From contig HF989200.1 of the NCBI GenBank assembly GCA_000431275.1, positions 11,401 through 20,066 on the forward strand: a DNA stretch of 8,666 bases, written 5' to 3'. The position numbers and the translations under genes were made by a program. The notes beneath the pieces are model-generated. The model searched no databases and was not told the origin of the DNA. It saw only the letters and a program-made list of their open reading frames with translations. Numbering within the stretch: the first letter of the stretch is position 1; each line of letters opens with the position of its first letter. Positions 1-8,666 of this stretch are shown here, piece by piece. The DNA comes from Prevotella sp. CAG:755. Lineage in GTDB: Bacteria > Bacteroidota > Bacteroidia > Bacteroidales > Bacteroidaceae.

Positions 1-278
1 CGCCGCTCTTCATCTTCGACGAACCGACCACCGGCCTGCACTTCCACGACATCCGGAAACTGCTCGAAGCGTTCGACGCGCTCATCGCACGCGGCCACAC
101 AGTAGTGATTATCGAACACAACATGGATGTCATCAAGTGTGCCGACCATGTCATCGACCTTGGCCCGGAAGGCGGAAACGGCGGCGGCCATATCGTGGCC
201 GAGGGGACGCCGGAAGAAGTGGCGCGCTGTACGGAGGGATACACCGGGCGCTATCTCCGCGAGAAACTGGCGCAGTGA
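1..278 (+). CDS. uvrA: UvrA, excinuclease ABC subunit A (C-terminal 91 residues, 5' end outside window)
   Basis: This is the C-terminal end of the damage-recognition ATPase of nucleotide excision repair. UvrA dimers scan DNA with UvrB and load UvrB at lesions. The first complete codon is at position 3 and the stop is TGA at 276-278. Visible motifs belong to the second ABC ATPase domain: the Walker B and D-loop stretch [15 protein letters not shown] directly at the edge, and the switch-histidine stretch [20 protein letters not shown], followed by [26 protein letters not shown] plus the GPEGG tail is specific to UvrA among ABC proteins. The ending ([11 protein letters not shown]) is the normal UvrA C-terminus, so the gene ends intact. 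It converges with the operon on the other strand. The Walker A, signature and zinc-finger regions lie outside the window, so a UvrA paralogue cannot be fully excluded. Confidence 0.96.
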   Translation, partial: PLFIFDEPTTGLHFHDIRKLLEAFDALIARGHTVVIIEHNMDVIKCADHVIDLGPEGGNGGGHIVAEGTPEEVARCTEGYTGRYLREKLAQ

Positions 279-286
279 CCGCTTTT

Positions 287-345
287 ACGGGACGGCTGAC
301 CGGAAATCCTGCCGCAGTGACAGGACGTCCGGTCAGCCGTCCCGT
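287..345. repeat. Intergenic palindromic repeat, copy A (inverted-arm form)
   Basis: This copy lies 8 nt after the uvrA stop. Two perfect 18-bp inverted arms, ACGGGACGGCTGACCGGA (287-304) and its reverse complement (328-345), enclose 23 nt. That inner part carries a 5-bp stem, TCCTG (307-311) with CAGGA (321-325). Arm and core sequences match two other sites in the window (4005-4059 and 8371-8427), so this is a member of a dispersed family and not an isolated hairpin. It differs from those two because the right arm is inverted, not directly repeated. It could fold as a cruciform or strong RNA hairpin and may contribute to transcription termination of uvrA or the opposing operon, but no convincing T-tract follows on either strand. 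Confidence 0.85.
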
Positions 346-367
346 TTATCCTTTGGCTACGGGCAGC

Positions 368-412
368 ATGCGCTTCGCCCCGGCCGGAATTTCCGGCCGG
401 GGCGAGGCGCGT
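368..412 (+). terminator. Long GC-rich hairpin between convergent genes, possible transcript 3' end
   Basis: A perfect 15-bp inverted repeat, TCGCCCCGGCCGGAA (375-389) and its complement (391-405), is separated by a single base. Pairing continues outward to 368-412 through two positions (374/406 and 369/411) that are T with G. In RNA of the + strand these are G-U wobbles and the stem stays continuous. In RNA of the - strand they would be A-C mismatches. This favours a role in the uvrA transcript 3' end. Only three T residues (412-414) follow, so classical intrinsic termination is uncertain; an RNA-stability or protective role is equally possible. Confidence 0.45.
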
Positions 413-460
413 TTCGTGGGGAACTGGATGAGCTTCCCCGTGCAGTATCGGTGGGGCGGT

Positions 461-1339
461 TCAGTGGTGCCTGTGGCGCCAGCGGTATTTGGCGTATTTC
501 GGCAGGAGCATCCACGCTTTTGCCGAGAGCGGATGGCGCGCGATATGCCGCCACACGGCGCCGAGGGGGCAGGCCGCGAAGAGCCCTTTCTGCATCATGA
601 GTTTCAGCCAGCCCGTTTCGGCGCGCAGGTTCCACGCCGGAAGGTCGGCTTCGGCCACCGGGCTGACGTAGAGGGGCAGGCGGGGCATCCACTTGCGGTG
701 GAGGTGGCGCAGGTCGTCGAGCCAGGCCTCAGAGTAGTTGCCCTCGGAGCGGTGTTCGGGCGTGACGGTCTGGCAGACGTAGTTCTGATGGCCGCCGGCA
801 GCGACGGCGAGCGTGAAGTCAAGGTCGTAGCCGTGGAAGCCGGGGCAGGCCTCGGCGTCGAACGGCGTCTGCGCCCACACCTCGCGGCGCACGAAGAGGC
901 AGAAGCCGTCGAGCGTCACTACGGGAGTGAAGCCCTCATTGCCGTTGGCGCGGTGGTGCAGGTGGCGCCGGCCCCGCATGTGCTGCACGTAGTTGGCGCG
1001 CATGTCGCGTCCGCAGACGTTCCATGCCGTCAGCCGGGCCGGTTTGACGATGCTGCCCGCAAATCCCACCACGCCCGTTTCTGGCAGGGCCAATTGGGGC
1101 GCGAGGATGCGTCCCCAGTCCTTGGTGAGGAAAGCGGCGTCCTCGTGGATGAAGCAGAGGTAGGGCTGGCGCGCACGCCCGGCGCAGCGGTTGTAGACGG
1201 CCGCTATCGGCAGGTGCTCCCGGCGGTTGTCGAAAGCGATGAACTCGTATTCCACGCCTTCGCCGATGGTCGACGCGATGTTCCGCCGCAGGGATGCGGC
1301 AGCCTCGGGACGGACGCTGCAACAAATGACGCTGAACAT
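461..1339 (-). CDS. Glycosyltransferase, family-2-like (Glyco_tranf_2_5 type)
   Basis: A 292-residue cytosolic protein of the GT-A fold type, predicted to move a sugar from a nucleotide-sugar donor to a glycan or other acceptor; donor and acceptor cannot be told. The N-terminus MFSVICCSVRPE is the first beta strand of the nucleotide-binding half. It is followed by FIAFDNRR (about 33-40), AAVYNRCAGRA (46-56) and YLCFIHEDAAFLTKDWG (60-76), where HED sits at the place of the usual DxD metal motif. The acceptor-side motifs VTLDGFCLFVRREVW (141-155) and PGFHGYDLDFTLAV (166-179) fit this subfamily. No signal peptide or clear membrane segment is seen; the tail is basic (KYRWRHRHH). It is the last gene of the leftward operon and starts 4 nt after the macrodomain stop, so translational coupling is likely. 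ATG at 1339 is the natural start because it directly begins the conserved strand. Length is typical for the group. Confidence 0.85.
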   Translation of the reverse strand: MFSVICCSVRPEAAASLRRNIASTIGEGVEYEFIAFDNRREHLPIAAVYNRCAGRARQPYLCFIHEDAAFLTKDWGRILAPQLALPETGVVGFAGSIVKPARLTAWNVCGRDMRANYVQHMRGRRHLHHRANGNEGFTPVVTLDGFCLFVRREVWAQTPFDAEACPGFHGYDLDFTLAVAAGGHQNYVCQTVTPEHRSEGNYSEAWLDDLRHLHRKWMPRLPLYVSPVAEADLPAWNLRAETGWLKLMMQKGLFAACPLGAVWRHIARHPLSAKAWMLLPKYAKYRWRHRHH

Positions 1340-1343
1340 GGGC

Positions 1344-1859
1344 TTACGAAAGCAGTTGCTTGTAGATCTCGAATATCGGTTCGTCGATGCAGCAGAAGAT
1401 CACGCGCTCCAGGCTGGGGTGGGTGAGGAGCGAGAACTGCACCTGGCGTACGGCGATCTGGGACGCTTCGCGTGCGGGGTAGCCATAGACGCCCGTGCTG
1501 ATGGCCGGGAAGGCCAGGGAGTGCACCCCGTTCTGCACGGCGAGCTCGATGGAGTTGCGGTAGCAGTCGGCCAGAAGGTCGGCAGGGTGGCGCTCGCTGT
1601 AATAGACCGGTCCGACGGTGTGGATGACGTAGCGGGCGGGCAGGTCAAAGCCCGGCGTGATTTTGGCCTCGCCGGTGCGGCATCCGCCCAGCCGGCGGCA
1701 GGCTTCGAGCAGGCCGGGGCCCGCAGCGCGGTGTATGGCGCCGTCGACGCCTCCCCCGCCGAGCAGCGTGGGATTGGCGGCGTTCACGATGGCGTCTACG
1801 TCGAGGGTCGTGATGTCGGCGAGGACGGTTTCGATGGTCTGTTTGGTGCGTTTTCCCAT
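1344..1859 (-). CDS. Macrodomain protein, probable ADP-ribose / O-acetyl-ADP-ribose hydrolase (MacroD/YmdB type)
   Basis: A 171-residue single-domain protein. Macrodomains of this class bind ADP-ribose and often hydrolyse O-acetyl-ADP-ribose or remove mono-ADP-ribose from proteins. Ligand-binding motifs are clear: DAIVNAANPTLLGGGGVDGA (22-41) with the catalytic-loop Asn/Asp and the Gly-rich loop, HRAAGP (43-48), RYVIHTVGPVY (76-86), and the diphosphate loop AFPAISTGVYGYP (116-128). All are of the MacroD type rather than the viral or histone type. The reading frame stays open upstream through the flavin reductase gene, but the residues there match nothing, whereas ATG at 1859 directly precedes the family N-terminus (TIETVLADITTLDVDAIVNAAN). 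The gene starts 17 nt after the stop of the preceding gene and ends 4 nt before the glycosyltransferase start, so it is an internal operon gene. No Shine-Dalgarno sequence is visible. Confidence 0.9.
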   Translation of the reverse strand: MGKRTKQTIETVLADITTLDVDAIVNAANPTLLGGGGVDGAIHRAAGPGLLEACRRLGGCRTGEAKITPGFDLPARYVIHTVGPVYYSERHPADLLADCYRNSIELAVQNGVHSLAFPAISTGVYGYPAREASQIAVRQVQFSLLTHPSLERVIFCCIDEPIFEIYKQLLS

Positions 1860-1876
1860 AGTAGTAGGTGTTAGGG

Positions 1877-2386
1877 TCACTTTGAGTAAGCGTGTTCGAT
1901 CTCTACGACGTAGACCGTGTGCAGCGACTGCCCTTTGCCCGGGCCGTACCAGCGTTCGAGGCATTCCTTGTCGAGGAAGTCGGCGGCGGTCATTTCGGTC
2001 TTGAAGAGTTTGCGGCATTCGAGGGTGAGCCGGGCTTGTTCGAAAGTCACCGATCCGCCCGGTGTCTGCCGGGGACGTAGTCCCGTGGCCTGCGCCTTGT
2101 CGCAATCGCGGCCTGAGTGCGAGCCGCAGAAACTGAGGACGTCGCGCTCGTCGGGACTGAGGAACGAGAGGGTGAGGTGCTCGTGGCGTTCGATGAACTC
2201 GTGGGTGTAGCGCTCGGGGCGTACGAAGACAAAGGCGACGGGGCGGTTCCACAGCCATCCGACACCGCCCCACGAGGCGGTCATTGTGTTCCACTCGTCG
2301 GCTGTACCCGCCGTGACAAGCATCCATTCCTTGGCGATGCGCTCGACGAGCGGAGCGCCTAATGCTTTGAGGTCGATTTTTTCCAT
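1877..2386 (-). CDS. Flavin reductase-like, FMN-binding split-barrel protein
   Basis: A 169-residue cytosolic protein of the flavin reductase-like family, which binds FMN in a split beta-barrel dimer. Members reduce free flavin with NAD(P)H or act as small flavoproteins of unknown substrate. The segment WMLVTAGTADEWNTMTASWG (21-40), then GVGWLWNRPVAFVFVRPERYTHEFIE (41-66) and LTLSFLSPDERDVLSFCGSHSGRDCDK (71-97), is the characteristic core: the NTMTASWG stretch is the flavin-phosphate loop and the SGRDCDK region follows as in family members. The C-terminal half (CLERWYGPGKGQSLHTVYVVEIEHAY) supplies the last barrel strand. ATG at 2386 lies 6 nt after the exporter stop codon, so it is the second operon gene. 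The physiological reaction is not deducible, and nothing in the sequence links it to the transporter. Length is normal for the family. Confidence 0.85.
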   Translation of the reverse strand: MEKIDLKALGAPLVERIAKEWMLVTAGTADEWNTMTASWGGVGWLWNRPVAFVFVRPERYTHEFIERHEHLTLSFLSPDERDVLSFCGSHSGRDCDKAQATGLRPRQTPGGSVTFEQARLTLECRKLFKTEMTAADFLDKECLERWYGPGKGQSLHTVYVVEIEHAYSK

Positions 2387-2392
2387 AGCGTA

Positions 2393-3760
2393 TCAAATTT
2401 CATTCAGGTCAATGAATTTTCCGCGCGCTTTCCGCTCGGCGATGAGGCGGCTGAGGAGCTTTTGCCGCTCGGGTGCAATCCATCGCCGGGCAAAGATGTT
2501 AGGGATGGCCACGCCGAGCGAGATGCACAGGATAGCGAGCGCCGAGCCGATGCCGAACTGCATGGCGCTTGTCACTTCGCCCACGACGCCGTCCATTTCG
2601 ATGACAGAGACGAGCGCCCTGTACATGAGCACGCCCGGTATCATCGGGATGACGCTCGGTATGGTGAGGCAGTGATTCGGCGTGTGGAACCAGTGGACCG
2701 CCTTGACGGCGATGAGGCTCACGACGGTCGAGCCGATGAGCGAGCCGATGGACAGGCCCAGGTCGAGCCCTACGTTGTTGTTGCTCGGTCCCAGGTTGAC
2801 GAAGTTGCGCGTGCAGACGGCGATGATGCCTCCCAGCGCCACCACCCAGAGCAGGCGTCGCGGCAGGTTGAATATCATCGAGAAACCCATCGCCGAGAGC
2901 GCGGCGGCTATGGCGTAGCTCCAATAGTTGTTGTGGGGAGTCATCGAAATCTGGGTAAATTCAGAAACGTCCATTCCGCTGACCTTTAAGAAGATCGCTA
3001 TTCCGAACGACATGGCCGCAATCATGAGCGCCGTGTTGACGGCGCGCGTCAGTCCGACTTGTATATAATTGTCGAGCATGTCGTCGACGAAGTTGATCAG
3101 CGGGACACCCGGCACGATGAACAAGGCACAGGCCAGCAGGGGGTGGAGCGGCGTGTCGGTCCAGGCGGGCAGCAGCGTCGTGGCCCAAGCCACCAGCGTC
3201 GAGGTGAAGGCTGCCAGGGCGATGCTCATGTAGTGGTTCATGCCCCGCTCGTTGCAGACGGCGCGCAGGCGGAAGCCCAGCATTGCCGCGATGGCGGCAT
3301 AGGCGAACGCGATCCAGTCGCAGCCGAACTGGATGCAGAAGCCGCCGCACGCAAGGCCCGTCCCGATGGCCACCTGCCAGGGCGTGTAGTTCCGCCGGCG
3401 GGTGCGGATGCGCTCGAGTTCCTCCTCGTAGCGGTCGAGGGAGTAGTCCTCGCGTATGGCGCGCCACGAGAGTTTGCTGACGGCCTCGATGGCGGCCATG
3501 TTGACCCCATGGTGTTCACAGCGTTGGAACTTGGAGAACGAGTGCTCCTCGTCGCTCAGGTTAACCATGAGCATGGAATACGTGACGTAGATGTGCAGAT
3601 GCTCTTCGGGCAGGCCGAGGAAAGCGGCGGTGCGCTTCATGTTGCGCATGATGCGGTTGGTGTCGGCGGCGCTCTCGACGAGCAGTTTGCCAGTGCGCAA
3701 GAGAAGGTCGAGCTTCCGGCGGAGAACCTGTTCGGCGTTATTCGTTTGCGTTTCAGTCAT
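2393..3760 (-). CDS. Threonine/serine exporter family protein (ThrE type, fused two-part)
   Basis: A 455-residue inner-membrane protein of the ThrE family, which exports threonine and serine in Corynebacterium. It joins in one chain the two halves that other bacteria encode separately as YjjP and YjjB. The soluble N-terminal part (1-125) carries the typical LLLRTGKLLVESAADTNRI segment (19-37). About ten hydrophobic segments follow (approximately 127-146, 149-165, 177-197, 206-222, 238-259, 280-298, 302-318, 333-356, 364-386, 399-424). The half-specific motifs IVPGVPLINFVDDML (215-229) and SVIPMIPGVLMYRALVSV (369-386) repeat the same Pro-Gly logic, as expected for two related halves. An in-frame ATG exists at 3814, but the promoter's expected start site falls on it, so the ATG at 3760 (MTETQTNN) is preferred. 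It is the first gene of a four-gene operon and ends 6 nt before the next start. Substrate is inferred from family only. Confidence 0.88.
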   Translation of the reverse strand: MTETQTNNAEQVLRRKLDLLLRTGKLLVESAADTNRIMRNMKRTAAFLGLPEEHLHIYVTYSMLMVNLSDEEHSFSKFQRCEHHGVNMAAIEAVSKLSWRAIREDYSLDRYEEELERIRTRRRNYTPWQVAIGTGLACGGFCIQFGCDWIAFAYAAIAAMLGFRLRAVCNERGMNHYMSIALAAFTSTLVAWATTLLPAWTDTPLHPLLACALFIVPGVPLINFVDDMLDNYIQVGLTRAVNTALMIAAMSFGIAIFLKVSGMDVSEFTQISMTPHNNYWSYAIAAALSAMGFSMIFNLPRRLLWVVALGGIIAVCTRNFVNLGPSNNNVGLDLGLSIGSLIGSTVVSLIAVKAVHWFHTPNHCLTIPSVIPMIPGVLMYRALVSVIEMDGVVGEVTSAMQFGIGSALAILCISLGVAIPNIFARRWIAPERQKLLSRLIAERKARGKFIDLNEI

Positions 3761-3818
3761 TGGGTTTGAATGGTGGTTAAAGGGATAAAAAGCGGGACAC
3801 CTATACGTTCCCATAGGG

Positions 3819-3850
3819 CAAAGTTACGATTTTCCGACGTAATTTTACAA
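3819..3850 (-). promoter_or_regulatory. Bacteroidota sigma-70-type promoter for the exporter operon
   Basis: Read on the - strand: TTG (3850-3848), a 21-nt spacer, then TAACTTTG (3826-3819), a full match to the Bacteroidota -33/-7 consensus TTG N19-21 TAnnTTTG. Transcription should start near 3811-3814, giving a leader of about 52 nt before the ATG at 3760. The AT-rich character of 3819-3870 stands out from its GC-rich surroundings. No other match was noticed between 3760 and 461, which supports a single operon transcript. Confidence 0.85.
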
Positions 3851-3857
3851 CTTTTAG

Positions 3858-8285
<4,428 letters not shown>

Positions 8286-8306
8286 GGCCAGGCCACACAG
8301 AAACGG

Positions 8307-8342
8307 GCGGCGCTCTCCTGATGGGGAGCGCCGCTTTGTTTT
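8307..8342 (+). terminator. Intrinsic terminator of the beta-galactosidase gene
   Basis: GCGGCGCTCTCC (8307-8318) pairs with GGGGAGCGCCGC (8323-8334) over 12 bp with one U-G wobble and a TGAT loop, followed directly by TTTGTTTT (8335-8342). It lies 21 nt after the stop codon. Form, position and T-tract make this a strong Rho-independent terminator. Confidence 0.93.
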
Positions 8343-8370
8343 ATCCGCTTCGTAGGAGTGGGAGACCGTA

Positions 8371-8427
8371 CAGGATGACTGACAGGAAATCCTGTCGCTG
8401 CGACGGGAATCACGGGATGGCTGACAG
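8371..8427 (+). repeat. Intergenic repeat, copy C (direct-arm form)
   Basis: The arms GGATGACTGACAG (8373-8385) and GGATGGCTGACAG (8415-8427) are direct repeats 42 bp apart. The core TCCTGTCG (8390-8397), loop CTG, CGACGGGA (8401-8408) forms an 8-bp hairpin with one wobble. TCCTGTC can instead pair with GACAGGA just upstream (8381-8387), so two mutually exclusive hairpins are possible. The copy aligns with copy B (opposite strand) and copy A. It lies outside the beta-galactosidase transcript, 29 nt past the terminator T-tract. Confidence 0.83.
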
Positions 8428-8666
8428 AAAAGACAAGCCGGGCGCAAGGTCCGGCATGCGGTGTGGCGTGGCGTCTTTCCATAGCGGAAAAGGCTATCCG
8501 GAGGACTGCGATGAAACCTCCGGCAACCGGAAATAACGTGTGGGGGCCACTTGTGATGTCCGGATGACTGCCGCATAACTCCCGCTGCGCTTTCTCATGG
8601 ATCGGAACGCCGGCGGTGAACTGTGCCCGCCGGCTTGTGGCGCTTGTCGGGGGGGCGGCCCGCCGC
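8428..8666. other. Non-coding end of window with several inverted repeats
   Basis: No reading frame here resembles a known protein. Short perfect inverted repeats are GCCGG/CCGGC (8437-8455), ATAGC/GCTAT (8481-8497), CCGGAGG/CCTCCGG (8498-8523) and GCCGGCGG/CCGCCGGC (8609-8634). The last is the strongest and might be a terminator-like hairpin for a gene beyond the window, although only TT follows. The stretch 8562-8589 (GGATGACTG, then CGCTGCG 21 nt on) resembles a decayed repeat unit of the kind in copy C. Confidence 0.45.

Noticed and set aside
137..1426. Long + strand open frame (429 codons) running from uvrA across the intergenic region and glycosyltransferase gene
   Set aside because: It begins inside uvrA in the wrong frame, crosses the palindromic repeat and lies antisense to a clear glycosyltransferase; its translation shows no domain.
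1344..2396. A 350-residue fusion of the macrodomain with an upstream extension
   Set aside because: The extension is the flavin reductase gene read out of frame. Only the part from ATG 1859 matches the family.
8428..8600. Cobalamin or other riboswitch near GCCACTT and the CCGGAGG hairpin
   Set aside because: Only a fragment of the B12-box-like sequence is present and the other conserved segments could not be found on either strand.

Overview
The window is GC-rich (roughly 60 % by eye) and comes from a member of the Bacteroidota, most likely Bacteroidales. The evidence is two textbook Bacteroidota vegetative promoters (TTG, a 20-21 nt spacer, then TAnnTTTG), no recognisable Shine-Dalgarno sequences, a UvrA C-terminus of the Bacteroides type, and a large exported LacZ-like glycoside hydrolase. 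The genus cannot be decided from the sequence.

Layout: (1) 1-278, + strand: the last 91 codons of uvrA, cut by the window edge. (2) 279-460: convergent intergenic region with a 59-bp palindromic repeat (copy A, arms of 18 bp) and a second long GC-rich hairpin. (3) 461-3760, - strand: a compact four-gene operon transcribed leftward from a promoter at 3819-3850. In transcription order it encodes a ThrE-type threonine/serine exporter, a flavin-reductase-like split-barrel protein, a macrodomain protein and a family-2-like glycosyltransferase, with gaps of 6, 17 and 4 nt. (4) 3761-4262: divergent intergenic region with back-to-back promoters and repeat copy B. (5) 4263-8285, + strand: a 1340-residue secreted GH2 beta-galactosidase-type enzyme whose N-terminus looks like two tandem beta-trefoil (ricin-type) units. 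It has its own promoter and a strong intrinsic terminator at 8307-8342. (6) 8343-8666: no supportable gene, but repeat copy C and several inverted repeats.

The GH2 enzyme is a single-gene transcription unit. No susC/susD pair, regulator or other carbohydrate enzyme is next to it in the window, so any polysaccharide-utilisation context is not visible. The operon mixes export, redox, ADP-ribose-type and glycosyl-transfer functions with no obvious common pathway; co-transcription is well supported, a shared process is not.

The least explained element is a family of related intergenic repeats, one in each of the three intergenic regions over 150 nt. The 42-bp unit is a GGGAYGGCTGAC arm followed by a small hairpin core around TCCTGTCGCWGCGACRGGA. 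Copies B and C have direct-repeat arms 42 bp apart; copy A has inverted arms. No CRISPR array, tRNA, rRNA, insertion-sequence transposase or known riboswitch was recognised.
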